DNA of 8,488 bases. Source: DATBAK01 sp036787815 (GTDB lineage Bacteria; Actinomycetota; Acidimicrobiia; IMCC26256; PALSA-610). Both the position numbers and the translations under genes were made by a program. Below, piece by piece: positions 1 through 5,909 of the stretch; within the stretch, counting starts at the first letter, position 1, and every line of letters begins with the position of its first letter. Location of the stretch: NCBI GenBank assembly GCA_036787815.1, contig DAIQOP010000166.1, positions 1 through 8,488 of the forward strand, given 5' to 3'. Below the pieces are notes generated by a model. The model had not been told where the DNA came from, made no database searches, and saw only the letters and a program-made list of their open reading frames with translations.

Positions 1-1941
1 TATCGGCGCCGCCGCCGAGAGGAGGCGGTTGGCGACCTCCATGATCTCCGCCGGCGTGCGGTAGTTCACCGTGAGGGTCGCAAAGCGCGGCGGCGTGTGG
101 CGGGGGAGCAGGGCGAGGATGGCGTCCCAGTCGGCGACGGCCGCGGGCCGGCTCGCCTGCCCGGGGTCGCCGACGAGCGTCATCGAGCCCGACGGGCACC
201 GCCGCGCGAGCATCCGCCACTGCATCGCGGTGAGGTCCTGGGCCTCGTCGACGAGCACGTGCCCGAAGGTGCGGGGCTCGGGCAGCTCGCTCACCTCACT
301 GTCGTTCGAGTCGCCGTAGCGGGCCAGCAGGTTCACGCCGCTGATCGAGCCGGTGAGGCGCAGCTCTTCGACGACGCCCTGCGCGGTCTCGAGCGCTTCG
401 GTGTCGCCACCGCGGCGGCGCCGGGTACGGGGCCGGGCCGCCTCGACCGGGCCGAGCAACGCGTCGGCCTCGTCGATGACCGCGACGTCGGCGTCGGTCC
501 ACGCCGAGTGCGCGGCGTCTTGCGCGCGGGGCCGGTGCAGCAACTCCTGCTCCGCGTCGTCGAGCACACCGGCGGCCGCCGAACGCACGAGGGCACGGAA
601 GCCGAACAAATCGTTGATCAGCTCCGGTCCGGAGAGCACCGGCCACATGCGGTCGAGGGCCTCGCGCACCTCGGGCCGGCGGCGCAGCCGATCGGCGAGC
701 TCGCGCTCCCAACCTTCGGGGAGCGGTTCGCCCGAGGCGAGCGCGCGGGCGATCAACGGATCCGGGCCTGCGGAGGCGGCGGTTCGGCTGCCGAAGTGCA
801 GCTGGCCGGCGGCCGGCTCGGTGTCGACCCGTGATTCCTGGTACTCGCGGATCGCGGCGGCCTTGTAGCGCGCGACGAGCATGTCGACGGTGCGGCGCAC
901 GACGGCGCGCCGGCGCTCGTTGTGCGTGCCCCGCAGGCGCCGCGCGCCCTGCACGACCCGGGCCGAGTCGTCGCGCCGCAGCGTGACGCGCAGCCCGTCG
1001 ACCGCGAGCGGCAGATCGCGCGGCAGCGCCCGCTGCCGGTCGGCGACGGCCTTGGCCACCACCTTCGCCATCCGTGCGTCGCCCTTGACCGCGGCGACCA
1101 CGGGGACCTCGCGCGGCCGCGAGTCGAGCTGCGGCTTCAGCCCACCGATCGTGGTGAGCTGCACGTCCTGCTCGCCGAGCGAGGGGAGCACCTGCTCGAT
1201 GTAGCGCAGGAACACCGGGCTCGGCCCGATGAGCAGCACGCCGGTGGAGGCGAGACGCCGGCGGTGCGTGTAGAGGAGGTACGCCGCGCGGTGGAGCGCA
1301 ACCGCGGTCTTTCCGGTGCCCGGCCCGCCGCCGACGATGAGCAGCCCGGGGAGGTCGGCCCGGATCGCTTCGTCCTGTTCGGCCTGGATCGTCGCGACGA
1401 TGTCGCCCATGCGGCCGGTGCGGTCGCGCTCGAGCGCGCCGAGGAGCGCGCCTTCGCCGCTCACCTGGAGCCCGGCCGACTCGGTCGCGTCGCGGTCGAA
1501 CACCTCGTCGTCGAGGGCGGCGATCTCACGCCCGTGACGGGTGATGAAGTGCCGCCGGCGCACCACACCCATGGGCGCGACGGCCGTGGCCCGGTAGAAG
1601 GGCTCGGCGACCGGCGCCCGCCAGTCGATCACGAGGGGGGTGTGGTCGGCGTCTTCCACCGCGAGGCGCCCGATGTAATACGGGTCGTCGGTCTCGAGGT
1701 CGAGGCGGCCGAAGCACAGCGGCGACTCGCCGATATCGAGGTCGGCGAGTCGCCGCTGCGTGATGTCGTAGGCGATGTCGCGCTCGAGCCGGGCCTGGTG
1801 GGTGCCGCCGGCGCGCACGTCGGCATAGGCCTCGCGAACCCGGCGGGCCGCCTGGCGCATGGATTCCAGCCGGGCATAGGCCGCGTCGAGATAGGCCTGT
1901 TCGCTCTCGATTTCCGGGTCTCGGACCTGGCGATCCACCAT
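1..1941 (-). CDS. helD: HelD-like RNA polymerase-recycling ATPase (UvrD/Rep superfamily 1), C-terminus cut by window edge
   Basis: Reading down from ATG at 1941 gives 647 codons with no stop to base 1. Visible elements in order are an N-terminal helical, probably coiled-coil region (about residues 5-65), the HelD signature IDWRAPVAEPFYRAT at 105-119, Walker A GGGPGTGKT at 204-212 (K211), an acidic IDEADALLG stretch from 489, motif II VDEAQD at 564-569, motif III GDPGQ at 591-595 and motif IV NYRT at 626-629. Family members in actinobacteria usually exceed 700 residues, so roughly the last 70-110 are missing. Known members bind RNA polymerase and use ATP to release stalled core enzyme from nucleic acid; some (HelR) protect against rifamycins. 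The acidic stretch near 490 may be the element that enters the polymerase primary channel, which is inference. The start is supported by GGGGAG six bases upstream. Transcribed divergently from obg. An ordinary UvrD-type DNA helicase is the less likely alternative because of the IDWRAP signature. Confidence 0.93.
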   Translation of the reverse strand, partial: MVDRQVRDPEIESEQAYLDAAYARLESMRQAARRVREAYADVRAGGTHQARLERDIAYDITQRRLADLDIGESPLCFGRLDLETDDPYYIGRLAVEDADHTPLVIDWRAPVAEPFYRATAVAPMGVVRRRHFITRHGREIAALDDEVFDRDATESAGLQVSGEGALLGALERDRTGRMGDIVATIQAEQDEAIRADLPGLLIVGGGPGTGKTAVALHRAAYLLYTHRRRLASTGVLLIGPSPVFLRYIEQVLPSLGEQDVQLTTIGGLKPQLDSRPREVPVVAAVKGDARMAKVVAKAVADRQRALPRDLPLAVDGLRVTLRRDDSARVVQGARRLRGTHNERRRAVVRRTVDMLVARYKAAAIREYQESRVDTEPAAGQLHFGSRTAASAGPDPLIARALASGEPLPEGWERELADRLRRRPEVREALDRMWPVLSGPELINDLFGFRALVRSAAAGVLDDAEQELLHRPRAQDAAHSAWTDADVAVIDEADALLGPVEAARPRTRRRRGGDTEALETAQGVVEELRLTGSISGVNLLARYGDSNDSEVSELPEPRTFGHVLVDEAQDLTAMQWRMLARRCPSGSMTLVGDPGQASRPAAVADWDAILALLPRHTPPRFATLTVNYRTPAEIMEVANRLLSAAAPI

Positions 1942-1947
1942 GCGCGA

Positions 1948-1953
1948 CTCCCC
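1948..1953 (-). promoter_or_regulatory. Ribosome binding site of the HelD-like gene
   Basis: GGGGAG on the minus strand lies six bases before the ATG at 1941. It decides between this start and an out-of-frame ATG at 1955, whose frame lacks the helicase motifs. Confidence 0.7.
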
Positions 1954-1967
1954 ATGGGGGAAGAGAG

Positions 1968-1973
1968 AGTCTA
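1968..1973 (-). promoter_or_regulatory. Candidate -10 element for the HelD-like gene
   Basis: On the minus strand the sequence reads GGATAGACTC, which contains TAGACT, a TAnnnT -10 hexamer. Initiation about seven bases downstream would give a leader of roughly 20 nt that includes the GGGGAG ribosome site. No convincing -35 is visible at the usual distance, so this rests on the hexamer and position only. Confidence 0.35.
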
Positions 1974-2013
1974 TCCAGCGGCATCCGCGAGCCCTCAGGG
2001 GGCCGACACTGCG

Positions 2014-2026
2014 GCCACGTCGTGGC
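2014..2026. promoter_or_regulatory. 13-bp perfect inverted repeat in the helD/obg divergent region, possible operator
   Basis: GCCACG-T-CGTGGC is a perfect 6+1+6 dyad in the 108-bp gap between two divergent genes. It covers the position expected for an obg -35 element and lies about 40 bp upstream of the candidate helD -10. A second, weaker dyad (GGCCG, six bases, CGGCC at 2001-2016) overlaps its left edge. Placement suits a regulator acting on one or both genes, but in such GC-rich DNA a short dyad may be chance. Confidence 0.35.
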
Positions 2027-2034
2027 GCGATCCG

Positions 2035-2040
2035 TATCCT
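2035..2040 (+). promoter_or_regulatory. Candidate -10 element of obg (near-leaderless transcript)
   Basis: TATCCT ends nine bases before the obg ATG at 2050. A start about seven bases downstream would leave a leader of zero to a few bases. This fits the absence of any purine-rich ribosome binding site before the ATG. The -35 region is poor in consensus, as is common for actinobacterial promoters. Confidence 0.4.
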
Positions 2041-2049
2041 TGACCGGTC

Positions 2050-3279
2050 ATGTCCAATTTCGTCGACGAGGCCCAACTCAACGTGCGTGCCGGCGACGGT
2101 GGTGCCGGCGCGGTCTCGTTCCGTCGCGAATCGCACACGCCCAAAGGCGGGCCCGACGGTGGCGACGGCGGCAAGGGCGGCGACGTCTGGCTCCGCGCCA
2201 ACCGCAACGCGGCCTCCCTGCTCGCCTTCCGCGACCACCCCCACCGGCGCGCGACGTCGGGAACGCACGGGCGCGGCGACAAGCGCCACGGTGCCAGCGG
2301 AGCCGACCTGATCGTCGACGTGCCCGAGGGAACGGTCGTGCGTGAGCGCGACGGCAGCGTGGTGGCCGATCTCCTCCACCACGGCGACCTCTGGCTCGCG
2401 GCTCGCAGCGGTCGGGGCGGGCAGGGCAACGCGCGGTTCCTGTCGAACGCCCGGCGCGCCCCCTCGTTCGCGCAGCAGGGCGAGTACGGCGAGGAGCGCT
2501 GGCTGCGGCTCGAGCTGAAGCTCATGGCCGATGCCGCGCTCGTCGGCTTCCCCAACGCCGGCAAGTCGACCCTCATCGCCGCGGTGAGCGCGGCGAAGCC
2601 CAAGATCGCCGACTACCCGTTCACCACGCTCGTACCGAACCTCGGGGTCGTGCGCTTCCACGAGCACGAGTTCGTGCTCGCCGACATCCCCGGCCTCGTC
2701 GAGGGCGCGGCCGAGGGGCGCGGGCTCGGCCACCGGTTCCTCCGTCACGTCGAACGGGCGCGTGTCCTCGTGCTGCTGCTCGACCTCGCGCCCGCCGCGG
2801 GCCCTACGCCGGCCGAACAGGAGGCGGTGCTCCTCGCGGAGCTCGGGAGCTACATGCCCGAGCTGCTCGAACGGCCGCGGCTGGTGGTCGGCAGCAAGGC
2901 CGACGTCGCGACCCAGGAGTTCGACGGTCTGCGGATCTCGGCCGCGACGCGCACCGGGCTCGACGAGCTGCTCGGTCGGATCGCGGAGCTGGTCGAAGAG
3001 GCGCGGGCGTTGCCGGAAGCCCCCGATCCGATCGTGGTGATCCGGCCGCAGGAAGACGGCATCTCCATCGAGCGCGAAGACAACGGCGTGTGGCGCGTGC
3101 ACGGTCGCATCGCGGAGCGCGCGGTCGCGGTTTCCGACCTGCGCGACCCCGATGCCCTCGTGTTCGTGCAGCAGCGGCTGCGCAAGATCGGCGTCGACCG
3201 CGCGTTGGCTCGCGCCGGTGCGCGCGACGGCGACATCGTGCGGATCGGCGGCACCGAGCTCGAGTACGAGGAAAGTTGA
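2050..3279 (+). CDS. obg: Obg-family GTPase (ObgE/CgtA)
   Basis: This is a 409-residue ribosome-associated GTPase acting in large-subunit maturation and stress control. The glycine-rich Obg fold spans about 1-158 (AGDGGAGAVSFRRE near the start, then GGxDGGDGGKGGDVW). The G domain follows: G1 GFPNAGKS 166-173 (K172), G2 region YPFTTL 189-194, G3 DIPGL 212-216, G4 SKAD 282-285, G5 SAA 297-299. A C-terminal OCT domain occupies about 330-409, ending with the typical alternation GVDRALARAGARDGDIVRIG. Length and domain order match actinobacterial Obg. The G4 motif begins with Ser where Asn (NKxD) is usual, an oddity in the guanine-recognition loop. The start is the first ATG of the Obg fold and has no ribosome binding site, so a leaderless or near-leaderless message is likely. 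Its stop overlaps the proB start. The rplU-rpmA genes that commonly precede obg are not in the 108 bp upstream; a divergent helD-like gene is there instead. Confidence 0.98.
   Translation: MSNFVDEAQLNVRAGDGGAGAVSFRRESHTPKGGPDGGDGGKGGDVWLRANRNAASLLAFRDHPHRRATSGTHGRGDKRHGASGADLIVDVPEGTVVRERDGSVVADLLHHGDLWLAARSGRGGQGNARFLSNARRAPSFAQQGEYGEERWLRLELKLMADAALVGFPNAGKSTLIAAVSAAKPKIADYPFTTLVPNLGVVRFHEHEFVLADIPGLVEGAAEGRGLGHRFLRHVERARVLVLLLDLAPAAGPTPAEQEAVLLAELGSYMPELLERPRLVVGSKADVATQEFDGLRISAATRTGLDELLGRIAELVEEARALPEAPDPIVVIRPQEDGISIEREDNGVWRVHGRIAERAVAVSDLRDPDALVFVQQRLRKIGVDRALARAGARDGDIVRIGGTELEYEES
3268..3275 (+). promoter_or_regulatory. proB ribosome binding site inside the obg 3' end
   Basis: GAGGAAAG, within the last obg codons, lies directly before TTG at 3276. 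The spacing is short (about four bases from GAGG), so re-initiation by ribosomes finishing obg probably contributes. It supports the TTG start over the GTG at 3297, which has no purine-rich sequence before it. Confidence 0.5.
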
Positions 3280-4370
3280 GCGCGTCCCTCGCTGTCGTGA
3301 AGGTGGGCACCTCGTCGGTGACGCGCGCGAACGGCGATCTCGACGACGAGGCGCTCGCCAAGCTCTGCCGCGAGATCGCGGCGGCGCGTGCGGCGGGGTA
3401 CCCGATCGTGCTGGTGCTGTCGGGCGCGGTCGCCGCGGGCATGCCGGCACTCGGTCTCGCCGAGCGCCCCACCGATACGGGGACGCTTCAGGCCATCGCG
3501 GCGGTCGGTCAACCCCGCTTGTTCGCGAGCGTGGCCTCGATGCTCGAGTCGCACGGCATCGTCGCGGGCCAGGTGTTGCTCACGTCGAACGACTTCGTGC
3601 AGCGCAGCCAGTACCTGCACGCGCGCGAGACCCTGCACCGGCTCCTCGATCTGCAGGTGCTCCCGGTGGTCAACGAGAACGACACGATCGCCGACGACGA
3701 GATCCGCTACGGCGACAACGACCGGCTCGCCGCGCTGGTCTCGCACCTGTTGGGAGCGAACACCCTGCTGCTGCTCACCGACACGGGCGGATTGTTCACC
3801 GCCGACCCCGGGCTCGACGCGGCGGCGTCGCTCATCGAGGAGATCGTCGAGGTCGACGCGGCACTCGAGGCGGTCGCCGGCGCGAGCCGGAGCGAGGCGG
3901 GCAGCGGGGGTATGGCGAGCAAGCTCGCGGCCGGGAAGATCGCCGCGTGGTCGGGAGTGCGCGCGGTGATCGCCGCGGCCGGCGCCGACAACGTCGTGCT
4001 CGACGCGCTCCAGGGTCGTGCCGTCGGCACCGTCATCCAACCGCGCGCGCAACGGCTCGCGAGCCGCAAGCTCTGGATCGCGTTCGCGCGCGGCGCGGCG
4101 GGGCGCATCGTCGTCGACGCCGGCGCGCGCACCGCGCTCATGCACGGTGGCCGTTCGTTGCTGCCCGCGGGCGTGCGCGGAGTGGAGGGCGACTTCGACG
4201 TCGACGACGCGGTCGAGGTCGCCGGCCCCGACGGTCGTCCGTTCGCGAAGGGGCTCAGCCGCTACCGGGCCCGCACCCTCGACACGATCCTCGGACGCCG
4301 GACCGCGGATCTCCCCGACGGCGCGCCCCACGAGGTCATCCATCGCGACGACCTCGTGATGCTCCCGTAG
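3276..4370 (+). CDS. proB: Glutamate 5-kinase (ProB) with C-terminal PUA domain
   Basis: The product phosphorylates L-glutamate with ATP to gamma-glutamyl phosphate, the first and usually proline-inhibited step of proline synthesis. It has 364 residues when started at TTG, close to the 367 of E. coli ProB. The amino-acid-kinase domain (about 1-255) shows VVKVGTSSVT near the N-terminus, LSGAVAAGM from L48, the NENDTIADDEIRYGDND substrate and feedback region, TDTGGLFTADP from T168 and GSGGMASK at 209-216. The C-terminal part, about 270-364, fits a PUA domain (GRSLLPAGVRGVEGDF, then DAVEV, then KGLSRY). The TTG start overlaps the obg stop as TTGA and follows GAGGAAAG. The next in-frame start, GTG at 3297, would remove the first beta strand and its phosphate-binding Lys region begins immediately, so TTG is preferred. 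Translational coupling to obg is likely. The partner proA is not adjacent but lies beyond a protease gene. Confidence 0.97.
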   Translation: MSASLAVVKVGTSSVTRANGDLDDEALAKLCREIAAARAAGYPIVLVLSGAVAAGMPALGLAERPTDTGTLQAIAAVGQPRLFASVASMLESHGIVAGQVLLTSNDFVQRSQYLHARETLHRLLDLQVLPVVNENDTIADDEIRYGDNDRLAALVSHLLGANTLLLLTDTGGLFTADPGLDAAASLIEEIVEVDAALEAVAGASRSEAGSGGMASKLAAGKIAAWSGVRAVIAAAGADNVVLDALQGRAVGTVIQPRAQRLASRKLWIAFARGAAGRIVVDAGARTALMHGGRSLLPAGVRGVEGDFDVDDAVEVAGPDGRPFAKGLSRYRARTLDTILGRRTADLPDGAPHEVIHRDDLVMLP

Positions 4371-4409
4371 GCCGGTCTCCGGGGACGCGGTACGGCGCGC
4401 CTCCGGCCT
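4369..4409 (+). terminator. Weak inverted repeat after proB, possible terminator
   Basis: AGGCCGG at the proB stop pairs perfectly with CCGGCCT at 4403-4409 across 27 bases. There is no T-run afterwards and the loop is long. It could be a GC-rich actinobacterial-style terminator or simply chance. Confidence 0.25.
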
Positions 4410-4415
4410 GTGAGG

Positions 4416-4443
4416 ATGCTCAGGTTCTGAGCGTCCGTTCAGG
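4416..4443 (+). promoter_or_regulatory. Inverted repeat plus repeated TCAGG/GTTC elements upstream of the protease gene
   Basis: GCTCAG-GTT-CTGAGC (4418-4432) is a perfect 6-bp dyad, extendable to eight pairs with one G-T. The same stretch holds direct repeats: TCAGG at 4420 and 4439, and GTTC at 4424 and 4437. This is the kind of arrangement used by response regulators of the OmpR type, which in several actinobacteria control HtrA-family proteases during envelope or secretion stress. TATAGC at 4449-4454 just downstream could be the -10. The link to a specific regulator is inference. The dyad could also act as a short RNA hairpin. Confidence 0.4.
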
Positions 4444-4510
4444 AGCCGTATAGCGAACTCACATGTTCGCGGACGACGATCGAGGGGTCCCGCTTCCCCC
4501 CCGGCCGAAC

Positions 4511-4514
4511 GGAG
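4511..4514 (+). promoter_or_regulatory. Ribosome binding site of the S1C protease gene
   Basis: GGAG lies six bases before ATG 4521. It supports this start and indicates translation independent of proB, 150 bases upstream. Confidence 0.65.
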
Positions 4515-4520
4515 CCCGAA

Positions 4521-5768
4521 ATGTTCGATCCCTTCGCCGATGATCACGGTCGCCCTCCCGCCGCTCATCCCGCGTTCGACGAGGCGCCCGTCGACGACGC
4601 GCCGCTCGACGAACCGCCCTTCGACGAACCCGTTGTCGCGGTGTTCGATCCGACCGTGGGCACCCGGCCTCCGCCGCCGCCCGCCCCGCCGCTCACCGCA
4701 CCGCCCGTCCCGCCGGCACCGCCGCGTCGGGGCCGGCCGGTGCTCGCCGTGCTCGTCGCGGTGTCGCTGGTCGCGAGCGGGTTCGCCGTGGTCCGGTCGA
4801 CGGGGCACACCACGACGATCGTGCGCACGACGGGCGGGAACGTGACGACGGCCACCGTGTCCACCAGCCCCACGGTCTCCGGGAGCTCGAGTGCCGAGCC
4901 GATCGCGGCCGTGGCCGCCGCGCTCGCGCCGTCGGTCGTGCAGATCGAGACGAGCCAGGGGCTCGGGTCCGGGTTCGTCTACGACACCGCGGGCCACATC
5001 CTCACGGCCGCGCACGTGGTCACCGGCGCGGGGAACACGGTGACCGTCCGCCTCGCCGACGGCACGACCCGTACGGGAACGGTCGTCGGGGCCGACACGG
5101 GCACCGACGTGGCCGTCGTGAAGATCGATCTCGGCGGCACGAAGGGCACCCCCGCGAGCCTCGCGCTGGCCGTCCCGCTCCAGGTCGGCCAGACGGCCGT
5201 CGCGGTCGGGAGCCCCTTCGGGCTCGAACAGACCGTCACCGCGGGCATCGTCAGCGCGGTCGACCGCGCGATGCAGACCACGAACGGCGCCATCGACATG
5301 GTGCAGACCGACGCGCCGATCAACCCGGGCAACTCGGGTGGCCCCCTGGCCGACCTGAGCGGTCGGGTCATCGGGATCAACGACCAGATCGAGAGCGCAT
5401 CGGGGAGCAGCAGTGGCGTCGGGTTCGCGATCCCGATCGACACCGCCAAGGCCGTCGCCGACAAGATCGTCGCCGGCAAGCCCGTCACCTTCGCCTTCCT
5501 CGGTGTGCAGACCCAGGACTCCGGTCAGGGTGTCGTGGGCGACGGCGCCTTGATCGTCAGCGTCGAGAGCGGCTCGCCGGCGGCCAAGGCCGGGATGCAG
5601 CAGGGCGACGTGATCACCAAGGTCGGCACGACGGCGATCGACAACTCGACGACCCTGAGCGCCCGCATCCGCCAGTCGGATCCCGGCACCGTGTTGCAGG
5701 TCTCGGTCCTGCGCAACGGCGCCGCCCACACCCTCACCGTCACGCTCGGCTCGACCTCGGCTACCTGA
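4521..5768 (+). CDS. Membrane-anchored HtrA/DegP-type S1C serine protease with PDZ domain
   Basis: This 415-residue protein should degrade or refold damaged proteins outside the cytoplasmic membrane. Residues 1-72 form an acidic, proline-rich cytoplasmic tail containing four tandem pentapeptides (19-38) and a Pro/Ala run (48-68). One hydrophobic segment at about 73-91 (PVLAVLVAVSLVASGFAVV), preceded by RRGR, is a signal anchor placing the rest outside. A Thr/Ser-rich linker (94-125) leads to the trypsin-like domain with an intact triad: H165 in TAAHVV, D196 in GTDVAVV and S272 in GNSGGP. A single PDZ domain spans about 325-412 (FLGVQT, then GSPAAKAGMQQGDVI). The architecture matches mycobacterial PepD/HtrA and streptomycete HtrA proteins; I give no symbol because these paralogues cannot be separated by eye. 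It sits between proB and proA, an unusual place, with its own ribosome site. The TCAGG/GTTC repeats upstream suggest stress control. Confidence 0.94.
   Translation: MFDPFADDHGRPPAAHPAFDEAPVDDAPLDEPPFDEPVVAVFDPTVGTRPPPPPAPPLTAPPVPPAPPRRGRPVLAVLVAVSLVASGFAVVRSTGHTTTIVRTTGGNVTTATVSTSPTVSGSSSAEPIAAVAAALAPSVVQIETSQGLGSGFVYDTAGHILTAAHVVTGAGNTVTVRLADGTTRTGTVVGADTGTDVAVVKIDLGGTKGTPASLALAVPLQVGQTAVAVGSPFGLEQTVTAGIVSAVDRAMQTTNGAIDMVQTDAPINPGNSGGPLADLSGRVIGINDQIESASGSSSGVGFAIPIDTAKAVADKIVAGKPVTFAFLGVQTQDSGQGVVGDGALIVSVESGSPAAKAGMQQGDVITKVGTTAIDNSTTLSARIRQSDPGTVLQVSVLRNGAAHTLTVTLGSTSAT
4575..4634 (+). repeat. Four tandem 15-bp units encoding an acidic pentapeptide repeat
   Basis: Residues 19-38 of the protease read FDEAP, VDDAP, LDEPP, FDEPV: a hydrophobic residue, two acidic residues, Ala/Pro and mostly Pro. 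The DNA units are alike, each with TCGACGA at the same phase. The repeat lies in the cytoplasmic tail before the membrane anchor and may have grown by slippage. Confidence 0.75.
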
Positions 5769-5798
5769 CACCACGGCCCCTACGGCCACGGAATGGTG
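5769..5798 (+). terminator. Weak inverted repeat after the protease gene, possible terminator
   Basis: Immediately after the stop, CACCA at 5769-5773 can pair with TGGTG at 5794-5798, with GGCC/GGCC (5775-5778 and 5784-5787) as an inner stem. There is no T-run and the stem is interrupted, so support is low. Confidence 0.22.
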
Positions 5799-5876
5799 GA
5801 GCAGGGGAGCGGTCAGCCCGGGAACGACGACGAAGCGCCGTGCCGCGACGAGTGAGCATGCGACCATGAGTACAAA

Positions 5877-5894
5877 CTTGACCGGACGGTCAAG
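5877..5894. promoter_or_regulatory. 18-bp palindromic operator candidate upstream of proA
   Basis: CTTGACCG-GA-CGGTCAAG is a perfect 8+2+8 inverted repeat ending 15 bases before the proA start. The form, a GACCG-NN-CGGTC core with A/T-containing ends, resembles operators of TetR-family regulators such as the QacR site. Its left arm contains TTGACC, a good -35 hexamer, so a bound protein would block initiation. No regulator gene is next to it in this window; the family assignment is inference. Confidence 0.6.
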
Positions 5895-5897
5895 CGG

Positions 5898-5903
5898 TAG
5901 GCT
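5898..5903 (+). promoter_or_regulatory. Candidate -10 element giving a leaderless proA transcript
   Basis: TAGGCT fits TAnnnT and ends six bases before the ATG at 5910, so transcription would begin at or very near that A. No ribosome binding site precedes proA, in agreement. The distance to TTGACC at 5878-5883 is only 14 bases, shorter than ideal, so the -35 role of that hexamer is uncertain. Confidence 0.45.
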
Positions 5904-5909
5904 CGGACG

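Noticed and set aside
1629..1955. Alternative minus-strand ATG at 1955
   Set aside because: It is out of frame with the helicase motifs by 14 bases and gives a Ser/Arg/Pro-rich product with no recognisable domain.
97..2043. Long plus-strand open frames opposite the HelD-like gene (97-834 and 922-2043)
   Set aside because: They are Arg/Gly/Ala-rich shadows in the reverse register. The minus strand holds an uninterrupted 647-residue frame with all superfamily 1 motifs and a ribosome site.
3090..3275. N-terminal extension of ProB back to an in-frame start at 3090
   Set aside because: The extension is Arg/Ala-rich, lies wholly inside obg in another frame, and would make ProB 62 residues too long; TTG 3276 gives the family's normal length.
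5854..5868. Short palindrome GCATGC and nearby ATG codons upstream of proA
   Set aside because: A 6-bp palindrome is expected by chance, and frames opening here do not lead into any recognisable protein.
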